A stretch of DNA of 26,439 nt from an uncultured Desulfovibrio sp. (lineage in GTDB: Bacteria > Desulfobacterota > Desulfovibrionia > Desulfovibrionales > Desulfovibrionaceae), in NCBI GenBank assembly GCA_900547595.1, contig URHE01000021.1, positions 1 to 26,439 on the forward strand, given 5' to 3'. The notes below the pieces were generated by a model. The model had not been told where the DNA came from. It saw only the letters and a program-made list of their open reading frames with translations, and made no database searches. Shown here in pieces: positions 15,105-22,283 of the stretch. The position numbers and the translations under genes were made by a program. The first letter of the stretch is position 1; every line of letters starts with the position of its first letter.

Positions 15105-15266
15105 ATGGAAATCAAAATGGAAACCTTTGTTCCAAAGTTCTCTCAACATGTTGAAACCATTATGGAAAATATTTCCGGAAAGGTCGGAAACGGAACGAGC
15201 GCGACCATATATAACCTGTTGAAAAAATACAATATTCCAATTTCCGCACCTTCCCCTCCCCCTTAA
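15105..15266 (+). CDS. small AT-rich ORF ending inside a repeat element
   Basis: A 53-codon frame starting MEIKMETFVPKFSQHVETIM and continuing ENISGKVGNGTSATIYNLLK. Its composition looks protein-like, but no Shine-Dalgarno is close (AGAAGG is about 26 nt upstream). The last residues (APSPPP) and the TAA are made by the CCCCTCCCCCTTAA repeat, so the original C-terminus was probably lost to the repeat. It could be a gene fragment that is no longer expressed. Family unknown. Confidence 0.35.
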   Translation: MEIKMETFVPKFSQHVETIMENISGKVGNGTSATIYNLLKKYNIPISAPSPPP

Positions 15267-15316
15267 GGGGGAGAGGGGTTCGGGACGGGGCCCTCTCCCT
15301 CTCCCCGTGGGGGAGG
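15253..15316. repeat. paired GC-rich stem-loop repeat element
   Basis: Two adjacent inverted repeats. CCCCTCCCCCTT pairs with AAGGGGGAGAGGGG (15253-15278, one bulge), and CTCCCC-GT-GGGGGAG lies near 15301-15315, joined by a G/C-rich linker. It resembles dispersed intergenic REP/BIME-like elements of GC-rich bacteria. Copies elsewhere in the genome cannot be checked here. It may also act as a transcription barrier. Confidence 0.55.
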
Positions 15317-15362
15317 CGCGCGACGTTGGAAAGAGAAAACTTTCAAACAGCGAGGCCGGAGC

Positions 15363-15587
15363 ATGAAGAAAGACCATGAGCAGCACATTACCTACACGCC
15401 CAGAATTCTCCGCACCATGGCGGAAATCTGCGAAGCCTTCGGCGTGGGCGAAAAGACCGTGAAAGCCTGGGTGAAACAGGGCGCGCCCATCGCCGTTGAA
15501 GGCGACGGGCGCAAGGTGCGGTACAGCGCGGAGATGGTCAGGCTTCAGATGTGGCGGTGTACGCTTACCAAAACCTATGATATTTAG
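15363..15587 (+). CDS. small winged-HTH protein, possibly C-terminally altered
   Basis: A 74-residue protein with a clear HTH core: MAEICEAFGVGEKTVKAWVK (19-38), QGAPIAVEGDGRKVRY and SAEMVRLQMW. This is the MerR/AlpA or Nu1-like type that reads DNA with one helix and a wing. GGAG precedes the ATG. It lies upstream of the lysis and packaging genes, so it may be a late regulator or a terminase-like DNA-recognition factor; neither is shown. Its final nine residues (CTLTKTYDI) are AT-rich and overlap the 3' end of the reverse-strand FRG gene by 23 nt. Insertion of that gene may have replaced the original C-terminus. Confidence 0.7.
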   Translation: MKKDHEQHITYTPRILRTMAEICEAFGVGEKTVKAWVKQGAPIAVEGDGRKVRYSAEMVRLQMWRCTLTKTYDI

Positions 15588-16341
15588 GAATCTTAAAAGC
15601 CATATCACAAAATTTAGTTACCCCTTCCGCATCAGGGAATAAAGTATAATAGTTTATATTCATTCTATTAAGAAGCATTAAACATTCAATTGTATCGCTC
15701 GGAGTAAATTTTATGTCAATTTTATATAAATATTTTGCGGGGTTATCCTTATGAAATTTTTTGGAAATATATGTTACCCATCTGTTTACAGAATATTCAA
15801 ATGGAACTTTTGTAAAAAGTCCATTCTGGCTAATCAACCTCGAATTCTTCTTTTGTTTCGGATGAAATCTCTTAATCATTGGTAAATCATTTTCTTTTGC
15901 AGAATCATTTAATTTACTTAAATTGCCTAGTCCCCAAATAGAAATTATTTTTTTTTCTTCAATATACTCATGTATAGCGAAAAAAAGAGCAACAAATGGA
16001 GAGTATGTCCAATCTAATAATGGTGTAGATAATCCGTAATGTTGAGCAAGTGCCCACATCTCATTATCACTATCATCACATATATCTTCATATTCAATCA
16101 TACCTCTCGCTACATATTTAAATCTTTTGAGATGTTTATTTGCCTCCTTTTCAACCTCTTCAACTGGAACACTTGTGTCGAATAGCCTATCAAAACTTGA
16201 TACTAACTCCCAACTATTTTTACGCTGTCCTCTCCAAATATATTGATAGTCTTCTTTTCTTCCATCAATAAAATCAAAAAAACCTTTCCAACTATCAAGT
16301 TTTTTATACTCAATCCCAGGAGCATTTGCAAAAACGGGCAT
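15565..16341 (-). CDS. FRG-domain protein, AT-rich cargo gene, probable defence or toxin factor
   Basis: A 258-residue soluble protein with the full set of FRG-domain motifs. YIWRGQ (34-39) is the (F/W)RG signature. ALAQHYGLSTPLLDWTYSPF (97-116) is followed by the helix VALFFAI. SQNGLFT (171-177) and the late NYYTLFPDAEGV (230-241) complete the set. FRG domains have no firm biochemical function and turn up in accessory and defence-associated genes. The gene is far more AT-rich than all its neighbours, points against the late phage genes, and has its own strong AGGAGGA and a TTGACA element (complement of 16381-16386). This is typical of a lysogen-expressed cargo gene. A phage-exclusion role is inferred from context. 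Confidence 0.85.
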   Translation of the reverse strand: MPVFANAPGIEYKKLDSWKGFFDFIDGRKEDYQYIWRGQRKNSWELVSSFDRLFDTSVPVEEVEKEANKHLKRFKYVARGMIEYEDICDDSDNEMWALAQHYGLSTPLLDWTYSPFVALFFAIHEYIEEKKIISIWGLGNLSKLNDSAKENDLPMIKRFHPKQKKNSRLISQNGLFTKVPFEYSVNRWVTYISKKFHKDNPAKYLYKIDIKFTPSDTIECLMLLNRMNINYYTLFPDAEGVTKFCDMAFKIPKYHRFW

Positions 16342-16392
16342 TTTGTCTCCTCCTTATGAAACCAAAAATTTTTTAAATCCTGTCAATCCCTC

Positions 16393-16431
16393 CCCAGATA
16401 CTCCCCAGACCTTCCCAGATACTCCCCAGAC
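16393..16431. repeat. two 18-bp direct repeats, 21-bp period, upstream of the FRG gene
   Basis: CCCAGATACTCCCCAGAC occurs at 16393-16410 and 16414-16431, exactly two helical turns apart. It sits just behind the TTGACA element of the FRG gene. It could be a regulator-binding array. In one plus-strand frame it would encode PDTPQTF repeats, so it may also be the relic of a coding tail. Confidence 0.55.
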
Positions 16432-16485
16432 TGTCCAGCCCAAAAAGCCGTGCTACGCTTCCAGCAAAATTCAGGAGCGTAGATC

Positions 16486-17067
16486 ATGCGGCAAGGCGAC
16501 TTCTCTGATGCCCATCAGTTCACCGCCCGCTGGGAGGGCGGACTCTCTGACCACCCCGCCGACCGGGGCGGACTGACTGCCTACGGGGCGTCCCTCGTCT
16601 TTGTGCAGGGCATCGCCGGGACGCAGGCAGGACGTGACTTTCTTCAGCAGATCGGCATTGACCTGCCTGTCACCCGGCAGCGCATGCGCCGCATCACGTT
16701 CGAGCAGGCGCGGGCCATGTTCCGCCATGAGTTCTGGGACGCGCTCCATCTGGATGACCTGCCCTTCCGGCAGGCGGCTCTGCTCTATGACGCGGCCGTC
16801 AACAGCGGCCCGGCGCAGGCCGTGCGCCTCTCGCAGCGCGGCTACAACCAGTGCGTCACGCATGGCGTCAAACTGGCCGTGGACGGCGTTCTTGGCCCCA
16901 TGACGCGCAAGGCGCTCCAGACCGACACCGACGCGGTGATTCGGGCCATCATCCAGGCGCGGCGGGACTTTTACGAGAGCCTTGCGGAGAGCAGGCCGGA
17001 CCAGCGCGTGTTCCTCAAGGGCTGGCTCAACCGGGCGGACGCTCTGGAAAAGCTGCTGCTGGCATAG
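16486..17067 (+). CDS. endolysin, GH108 N-acetylmuramidase with peptidoglycan-binding tail
   Basis: Degrades the cell-wall glycan at the end of infection. The 193-residue protein has the GH108 catalytic domain (1-115). The motif is ARWEGGLSDHPADRGGLTAY with catalytic Glu in EGG (about residue 17), followed by FRHEFWDALHLDDLPFRQAA and LLYDAAVNSGP. The C-terminal part (about 120-193: GVKLAVDGVLGPMTRKAL) is the peptidoglycan-binding domain 3 of such enzymes. It has no signal peptide, so release should depend on the holin downstream. AGGAG precedes the ATG. First gene of the lysis-packaging operon. Confidence 0.92.
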   Translation: MRQGDFSDAHQFTARWEGGLSDHPADRGGLTAYGASLVFVQGIAGTQAGRDFLQQIGIDLPVTRQRMRRITFEQARAMFRHEFWDALHLDDLPFRQAALLYDAAVNSGPAQAVRLSQRGYNQCVTHGVKLAVDGVLGPMTRKALQTDTDAVIRAIIQARRDFYESLAESRPDQRVFLKGWLNRADALEKLLLA

Positions 17068-17076
17068 GAGGCACAG

Positions 17077-17379
17077 ATGTTTGGCTGGCTCAAAAGTCTT
17101 TTGGGCATCGGCGAGAAGGCCATGGAAAAGATTTTCCCCGACCGCGCGGCCTCCCGCGAGGCCCAGAGCCGCATCAACGAGGCGGAAGTCGCGGGCGCGC
17201 CGGCATCGAGGCTGCGCCTCTGGCGGTCATTCCTGGGCTGGGCGCTCTCCGTCGCCTTCATCTGGGAGGTCATAGCCCGTCCGGTCATCGTTACCTACTG
17301 GCCCGAAGTCCCGCTGCCGGATTCCGTGCTCAAGGAAGTTTCCAGCCTGCTCCTGGGCATGCTGGGGCTGGGCTTCTAG
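17077..17379 (+). CDS. holin (GTA-type, 3TM-like family)
   Basis: A 100-residue protein. An amphipathic N-terminus (MFGWLKSLLGIGEKAMEKIF) and a charged stretch precede two hydrophobic segments (FLGWALSVAFIWEVIARPVI, then VSSLLLGMLGLGF at the very C-terminus). This matches the holin family first seen in gene-transfer agents, and its place after the endolysin fits. GGAGG precedes the ATG. It should form the membrane lesion that lets the endolysin reach the wall. Confidence 0.82.
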   Translation: MFGWLKSLLGIGEKAMEKIFPDRAASREAQSRINEAEVAGAPASRLRLWRSFLGWALSVAFIWEVIARPVIVTYWPEVPLPDSVLKEVSSLLLGMLGLGF

Positions 17380-17390
17380 GGGGGGCGGGC

Positions 17391-17606
17391 ATGGAACACA
17401 CCGTCGCCATTTCCTCCACGCTGATCCCGCTCCTCCTTGCCGTCATCGGCTTCGAGGGCGCGGTCATGGCCTGGCAGTTCAAGCGCCACCTGGACAAGAA
17501 CGAGCGTGACCACGACGAGCTGTTCTCGCGCACCAACGAACATTCGCGCCGGCTCTCCGTGGTGGAGAACGAGGTGGAACACCTCAACCGGCAGGGACGG
17601 GGCTAG
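17391..17606 (+). CDS. membrane-anchored coiled-coil protein of the lysis cassette
   Basis: A 71-residue protein with an N-terminal TM helix (STLIPLLLAVIGFEGAVMAW, about 8-27). A charged coiled-coil follows (FKRHLDKNERDHDELFSRTN, then SRRLSVVENEVEHLNRQ). The single-anchor plus coiled-coil shape recalls an i-spanin or an accessory holin component, but it lacks a clear spanin partner. The G-rich stretch before the ATG provides a poor Shine-Dalgarno. It lies between holin and small terminase with short gaps. Confidence 0.65.
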   Translation: MEHTVAISSTLIPLLLAVIGFEGAVMAWQFKRHLDKNERDHDELFSRTNEHSRRLSVVENEVEHLNRQGRG

Positions 17607-17609
17607 GAC

Positions 17610-17984
17610 ATGGCAGCGGTGCGCGGCAATCCCGACAAGCTCAAGCCGGTACGAAACAAGCGGGAAGCAAGCGAGCGCGGCAAAACCGGCGGCAAGAAGA
17701 GCGGCGAGGCGCGGCGCAGGAAGAAGGAACTGCGGGAGCATCTTGAGGCGCTGCTGGCCGGGAAGCGGGACGGCATGACCACGGCGGAAGCCCTGACCCT
17801 GGCGCTGGTGGAAAAGGGTCTGGCCGGAGATGTGCGGGCCTTTGAGGTCATCCGCGACACCATCGGCGAGAAGCCGGTGGAGAAGTCGAAACAGGAAATC
17901 GCAACTGCCGTGGCGCTTGATGTGAGCGTTTCCCCGGCAGTAGCCGCAGCCCTGAAAAAGCTGGAAGGCGTGGCGGAAGAATGA
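17610..17984 (+). CDS. terminase small subunit-like protein
   Basis: A 124-residue protein. The basic N-terminus (KRGKTGG-like: ASERGKTGGKKSGEARRRKK) and the helical core (LREHLEALLAGKR, then TTAEALTLALVEKGLAGDVR and FEVIRDTIGEKPVE) fit the small proteins that precede large terminases in this phage type. It should recognise phage DNA and regulate packaging. It overlaps the large subunit by 4 nt (ATGA). The start at 17610 sits 3 nt after the preceding stop; the Shine-Dalgarno is in the previous gene's G-rich end. Confidence 0.75.
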   Translation: MAAVRGNPDKLKPVRNKREASERGKTGGKKSGEARRRKKELREHLEALLAGKRDGMTTAEALTLALVEKGLAGDVRAFEVIRDTIGEKPVEKSKQEIATAVALDVSVSPAVAAALKKLEGVAEE

Positions 17985-19528
17985 ATCTCCAGTCCTCACG
18001 AAAAGATGCCCTCGCGCTCTACCGTGAAGCGCGGACGCCCGGCGACATGCGCGCCCTGCTCATGGGTGATCTTTTCTTTCTCATGCTGGTGGGGCTGGGA
18101 CGCACGGACATGAACAACGATTTTCTGTTCTCGCGTTGCCGCGAGGTGCAGGCCAGCCCGGACGGGCATTTGGATCTGTGGGCGCGCGAACACTACAAGT
18201 CCACCATCATCACGGTGGGCAAGACCATTCAGGATGTGCTGCGAGACCCGGAAATCACGGTGGGCATCTTCTCCCACTCCCGGCCCATCGCCAAGGCGTT
18301 CCTGCGGCAGATCAAGCGCGAGTTCGAGGGCAACGCGCTGCTTCAGGAGCTTTTCCCGCATATCCGGCCGCCGGAGAAAGGTGAAAAACGCACCTGGAGC
18401 GAAGATGAAGGCATCATCGTCCAGCGGCAGACCAACCCCAAGGAAGCCACCATCGAAGCCTGGGGATTGGTGGACGGCCAACCCATCGGCAAGCATTTCG
18501 CCCTGCTCATTTATGACGACGTGGTGACGCCCGAATCCGTGACCACCCCGGAGATGATCAGCAAGACGACGGACGCCTGGCGCGTGAGCCTCAATCTCGG
18601 CGCGCATGGCGGACGCCGCCGCATGATCGGAACACGCTACCACGCGGCGGACACCTACAGCGTGATTCTCCAGCAGGGCAGCGTCCGGCCGCGCATCTAT
18701 CCGGCCACTGTGGACGGGACGGACAGCGGCGAGCCGGTATTCCTCTCCCGCGCCGTGCTGGCCGAAAAGCGGCGGGACATGGGGCCGTTCGTGTTCGCCT
18801 GTCAGATGTTGCAAGACCCGCTGGCCGACAAGGCCCAGGGCTTTCGGCAGGAGTGGCTGCGCTACTGGCAGCCGACGGAGCATCTCTGGCGGCCCATGAA
18901 CCGCGTCATCCTCTGCGACCCGGCGAGCAGCAAGAAAAAGGACAGCGACTACACCGTGCTCTGCGTCATGGGCTGGAACGCGGACAGGAGCCTTTACCTC
19001 ATCCACGGCGAGCGGGCGCGGCTGAACCTCACCGAGCGGACAGCGGCGGTCTTCCGGCTGGCGCGGACGTATGACCCGCTCTTTGTGGGCTACGAGCAGT
19101 ACGGCATGCAGTCGGACATCGAGCATCTTCAGGGCGAGATGGACCGGCTCAACTACCACTTCGCCATCCGGCCCCTGGGCGGCAGGACGGCCAAGCCGGA
19201 CCGCATCCGGCGGCTCATCCCCTGGTTCGAGCAGGGGCGCGTCTTTCTGCCCGCGCAGGCCAATTTCCGGGACGGAGAGGGCCGCATCCGCAATTTCACC
19301 AGCGAATTCGTGGAAGAGGAATACGCGAGTTTTCCCGTCTGCCTGCATGACGACATGCTGGACTGCCTTTCCCGCGCGGTGGACCCGGAGGTGGTCGTGC
19401 CGTTCCCGGACGGGGCGGACGGCAGGAGCCCGCTGGAAAAGGAGATGGATCGCATGCGCGAGGCGGCGCGGCTGATGGACGGCAACAGGCACGGCCTCAA
19501 ATACGCCTACAACGGGGGGCTGGCATGA
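17981..19528 (+). CDS. terminase large subunit
   Basis: The 515-residue DNA-packaging motor. The ATPase P-loop is the divergent type WAREHYKST (67-75), as in T7-like and related terminases. Walker B is LLIYDDV (175-181). A coupling-like RRMIGTRYH segment follows (212-220). The nuclease domain starts VILCDPASSKKKDSDYT (D312) and has the late acidic HDDMLDCLSRAVD motif. All expected catalytic acids are visible. It overlaps the small subunit upstream and, by 4 nt, the GNAT-like gene downstream. Confidence 0.93.
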   Translation: MNLQSSRKDALALYREARTPGDMRALLMGDLFFLMLVGLGRTDMNNDFLFSRCREVQASPDGHLDLWAREHYKSTIITVGKTIQDVLRDPEITVGIFSHSRPIAKAFLRQIKREFEGNALLQELFPHIRPPEKGEKRTWSEDEGIIVQRQTNPKEATIEAWGLVDGQPIGKHFALLIYDDVVTPESVTTPEMISKTTDAWRVSLNLGAHGGRRRMIGTRYHAADTYSVILQQGSVRPRIYPATVDGTDSGEPVFLSRAVLAEKRRDMGPFVFACQMLQDPLADKAQGFRQEWLRYWQPTEHLWRPMNRVILCDPASSKKKDSDYTVLCVMGWNADRSLYLIHGERARLNLTERTAAVFRLARTYDPLFVGYEQYGMQSDIEHLQGEMDRLNYHFAIRPLGGRTAKPDRIRRLIPWFEQGRVFLPAQANFRDGEGRIRNFTSEFVEEEYASFPVCLHDDMLDCLSRAVDPEVVVPFPDGADGRSPLEKEMDRMREAARLMDGNRHGLKYAYNGGLA

Positions 19529-20046
19529 CGCGCTACCGTTTCGTTGCCGCCGACAGCCCGGCGCTGCGGCGCCTGCCCTTCAAGCGCATGGAGGCCGAAG
19601 GCATGACGCGGGCCGTGCTCTGGAACCGCGTGCGGCCCTGCCTGGTGGACTGGCTGGAATGCGTCAATCCCAACACGAGCCGTTGCTGGCTGGCCTATGC
19701 TCCAGTGGACGGGTTTGTGGGGGCGGTGTGGCTCAATCCCGTGCTGGGGTGCTGCGGGACGGTGCATTTTGCCATTTTCAAGAACGGGCGCCGGGACTGG
19801 AAGCGCCTGGGACGCGAGGCCATCCGGCATCTTTTTGCCGAACTGCCGCTCAAAAGCCTGCTGGCATTCTGGCCCGCGCATTTCCGGCATGTGGGGCATG
19901 CGGCGAAGCACTGGGGCTTCGGCACGCCCCAGCTCGTTCCCGGCGCGTGCCCCATGCCCACGGCGGCCAGGCCCGGACGCTGCCGGGACGGCCATATGGC
20001 GGTGCTGACCCGCGAGGCGTTTTTCTCACGATTCGGAGGTGCATGA
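19525..20046 (+). CDS. GNAT-like acetyltransferase-fold phage protein
   Basis: A 173-residue protein. Segments such as GFVGAVWLNPVLGCCGTVHF, a basic helix GRRDWKRLGREAIRHLFAEL and WPAHFRHVGHAAKHWGFGTP follow the strand-helix order of GNAT-fold proteins common between terminase and portal in BPP-1- and P22-like phages. The acetyl-CoA loop is not clear, so activity is uncertain. It overlaps both neighbours by a few bases, indicating coupling. Confidence 0.55.
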   Translation: MTRYRFVAADSPALRRLPFKRMEAEGMTRAVLWNRVRPCLVDWLECVNPNTSRCWLAYAPVDGFVGAVWLNPVLGCCGTVHFAIFKNGRRDWKRLGREAIRHLFAELPLKSLLAFWPAHFRHVGHAAKHWGFGTPQLVPGACPMPTAARPGRCRDGHMAVLTREAFFSRFGGA

Positions 20047-20309
20047 TGGGAGGCGGCGGAGGATTTCTTTCTTCCATATTCGGCGGAGGCGGCCAGAGCG
20101 CGCCCAAGCCGGTGGTGTATGAGGCTGAGGCCGCGCCGCGCGAGGCCGAGCAGGAAGCGGAAGCGGCCAGCACGCGCGACGAGGAAAAGCGCAAGCTGCG
20201 CCAGCGGCGGCAGATGGGCGGCACCCTGCTCACTTCGCCGCTGGGCGTGACAGGCACGACCGCGTCCACCGGCGCCTCGCTGCTCGGACGCTCCACCCTC
20301 AACGGATAG
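20046..20309 (+). CDS. small Gly-rich virion-associated protein
   Basis: An 87-residue protein. A Gly-rich hydrophobic N-terminus (MGGGGGFLSSIFGGGGQSAP), an acidic/basic helix (AEAAPREAEQEAEAASTRDE, then KRKLRQRRQMGG) and a Thr/Ser/Gly tail (TLLTSPLGVTGTTASTGASL). Such proteins often precede the portal gene in podoviruses. GGAGG is 6 nt before the second of two adjacent ATGs, hence the chosen start; 20043 is the alternative. Function unknown. Confidence 0.65.
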   Translation: MGGGGGFLSSIFGGGGQSAPKPVVYEAEAAPREAEQEAEAASTRDEEKRKLRQRRQMGGTLLTSPLGVTGTTASTGASLLGRSTLNG

Positions 20310-20322
20310 GGCGGAAACGGGC

Positions 20323-21975
20323 GTGAACCTTAAGGAAGTCAAGGAACTGGTCAGCCACCTCGAAGGGCTGCGCGCAAAACGGCTCGCGCAACAGCGGGAG
20401 CTGGGCAGGCTCATCCTGCCCTCGCGCGGGCTCTTTCAGGGCGAGGATCGGGAGAGCCTGCGCGAGAGCAACCTGTTCAACCCGGCGGCCAACAGGGCGC
20501 TCCGCAAGGCGGCCGCGGGTATGACGCAGGCCATCACCCCGGCGAGCGACCCGTGGTTCCGGCACGCCTTTCTCCTGCGCGAAGACCGGGAACTCACGGG
20601 CGGCAACGAATATGTGGACGGCGTGGACAGCCTGTTGCGCGCCGTGCTGGCGGCCGGAGGCTTTTACCGGGCCATCCACAGTTTCAACAAGGAGCTGCTG
20701 GCCTTCGGCTGCGCGCTGCTCGGCTGCGAGCAGAGCGCGAAGACCGTGGCGCGCTACCTCTGCCAGACCTGCGGCACCTACTGCGTGGCGCTGGATGCGG
20801 ACGGCAACCTGGACGTGGTGGCGCGGCGCCTCATGATGACGCCGCGCGAACTGGCCGAACGCTTCGGCCGGGAACGGCTGACGCAGGCCACACAGCAGAA
20901 GCTGACCTCGCGCCCCTATGATCCCGTGGCCGTATGCCATGTGGCGCAGCGCCGGACGGCGCGCGAAGCCGGGCGCGAGGACGCGCGGAACATGCCCGTG
21001 GCCTCCTACTGGTACGAGGAGAGCGGCGCCACGGAGTTTCTCGCGGAGAGCGGTTTCCGCTCCATGCCCTTTTTCTTCACGGTCTGGGAGGAAGGGCGCG
21101 GCGTGTACGGCACAGGCCCGGGCGACGAGGCGCTGGCCGACCAGAAGGGCATCGAGGGCTGGGAACTGCGCAAGGCCCTGGGCGTGGAGAAGATGATCGA
21201 CCCGCCGCTCCTGTCCGCCGGGCCGCTCAAGGCGTATCTGGACACCACGCCCGGTTCCGTCATCCCCACCCTGGGCACCCAGCAGGACGCGCTGCGGCCG
21301 CTCTATGAAGTGAACTTCGGGCCCGCCATCGCCCATGTGCAGGAGGAAATCAACCAGATATCCCTGCGGCTGGAAGATGTGATGATGGCCAATATCTTCG
21401 CCAACATGAGTCTGGAGACGCGGCCCGCGGGCATGACCATGACGGAATACATGGACCGGCGCAGGCGCAGCGCCGAACTCATGGGGCCCACGGTCTCCAG
21501 CTACGAGCCGCGCATCCTCTCGCCGCTGCTGGAGCGCACCTATGACCTGCTGGATGACGCGGGCCTCTTGCCGCAGCCGCCGGACGGGCTTTCGCCCTTC
21601 GCCTCGCTCAACGTGAGCTACCAGTCGCCCATGGCGCAGATGCTGGAGCAATCGGGGGCGGTTGCCATCCAGAACCTGTTCGAGGTGCTGCTGCCCATGC
21701 TCCAGGCGGCGCCGGAACTGGTGGACAAGTTCGACTTCGAGCAGGCCGTGGACGAGCTGGCGCAGCGGCTGGGCGTTCCGGCCTCGGTCATCCGCTCGGA
21801 TGAGACCGTGGCGGCCATGCGGCAGCAGAGGGCTGAAGCACAGGCGGCGCAGCAGCAACAGATGGCCGAGGCGCAGATGGTGCAGCAGATGGCGCAGCTG
21901 GGCAACGTGAAGACGCAGGGCACCGTGGCCGGTGAGGTGCTGGGCGCTGAAGCGGCCGGAGGAGGCGCGGCATGA
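20323..21975 (+). CDS. portal, head-to-tail connector protein
   Basis: A 550-residue protein of the podovirus head-tail connector family (PF12236 type). Visible family features: N-terminal LILPSRGLF, ESNLFNPAANRALRKAAAGM and ITPASDPWFRH, central YGTGPGDEALADQKGIEGWE, GSVIPTLGTQQD and VQEEINQISLRLEDVMMANI, and METRPAGMTMTEY-like TMTEYMDRRRR. The C-terminus (about 505-550) is Gln/Ala-rich coiled coil. It forms the 12-mer through which DNA enters and leaves. The start is a GTG after GGGCGG. It overlaps the next gene by 4 nt (ATGA). Confidence 0.92.
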   Translation: MNLKEVKELVSHLEGLRAKRLAQQRELGRLILPSRGLFQGEDRESLRESNLFNPAANRALRKAAAGMTQAITPASDPWFRHAFLLREDRELTGGNEYVDGVDSLLRAVLAAGGFYRAIHSFNKELLAFGCALLGCEQSAKTVARYLCQTCGTYCVALDADGNLDVVARRLMMTPRELAERFGRERLTQATQQKLTSRPYDPVAVCHVAQRRTAREAGREDARNMPVASYWYEESGATEFLAESGFRSMPFFFTVWEEGRGVYGTGPGDEALADQKGIEGWELRKALGVEKMIDPPLLSAGPLKAYLDTTPGSVIPTLGTQQDALRPLYEVNFGPAIAHVQEEINQISLRLEDVMMANIFANMSLETRPAGMTMTEYMDRRRRSAELMGPTVSSYEPRILSPLLERTYDLLDDAGLLPQPPDGLSPFASLNVSYQSPMAQMLEQSGAVAIQNLFEVLLPMLQAAPELVDKFDFEQAVDELAQRLGVPASVIRSDETVAAMRQQRAEAQAAQQQQMAEAQMVQQMAQLGNVKTQGTVAGEVLGAEAAGGGAA

Positions 21976-22283
21976 CGGAGCGCCTGGACCATGAAGCGGC
22001 GATGCGGGAAACGCGGGACGAGGAACGCCGCAATGCCCTGCGGGACCTGCATGCCGTGCTGGGCACGGAAGCTGGCCTGCGCGTCATGGAGCGCCTGCTC
22101 AGGGGCATGAAGACCTTCGGGCAGCTTTCGGACGCGGCGGACATGAACTGGCACAACATGGGCCAGTGGATACTTGACGACATGGCGGCCGCGCATCCCG
22201 TGGCCTGCGTGAAACTCATGGCGCGTCTGCGCGGCATAGGGGGCGCCGAAACCATGATGACGATGGAGGATGACAATGGCTGA
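21972..22283 (+). CDS. Bbp19-like small structural protein
   Basis: A 103-residue helical protein (ALRDLHAVLGTEAGLRVMER, then LLRGMKTFGQLSDAADMNWH). Its length, position between portal and scaffold, and pattern (VLGTEAGLRVMERLL) fit the Bbp19 family of BPP-1-like phages. Its GGAGG near the stop serves the next gene. Role in the virion is uncertain. Confidence 0.65.
   Translation: MTERLDHEAAMRETRDEERRNALRDLHAVLGTEAGLRVMERLLRGMKTFGQLSDAADMNWHNMGQWILDDMAAAHPVACVKLMARLRGIGGAETMMTMEDDNG

Larger units (their letters stand above)
14915..15362. other. AT-rich repeat-bearing intergenic region, possible origin
   Basis: Between the primase-helicase and the next HTH gene. It holds several TTTCC(A/G)CG-type motifs (14944, tandem copies at 14997-15005 and 15006-15014, 15020-15028), a perfect palindrome TTTCCGGAAA (15172-15181), and an inverted repeat ATAATGA-7 nt-TCATTAT (15087-15107). 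A small ORF and a stem-loop repeat follow. An AT-rich, repeat-bearing stretch next to a primase gene is a reasonable place for a replication origin, but nothing proves it. Confidence 0.35.

Noticed and set aside
15363..15587. Terminase small subunit for the small HTH gene
   Set aside because: A better candidate directly overlaps the large terminase gene (17610-17984); the HTH gene is 2.4 kb away behind the lysis genes.
16393..16431. CRISPR-like repeat array
   Set aside because: Only two copies with a 3-nt gap, no spacers of usual length and no cas genes.
16343..16576. Plus-strand frame with PDTPQTF repeats as an independent gene
   Set aside because: It has no ribosome site, overlaps the endolysin start in another frame, and its repeats may be regulatory; kept only as a possible relic of the HTH gene tail.
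17996..19492. Minus-strand open frame of about 498 codons
   Set aside because: Antisense shadow of the terminase large subunit.
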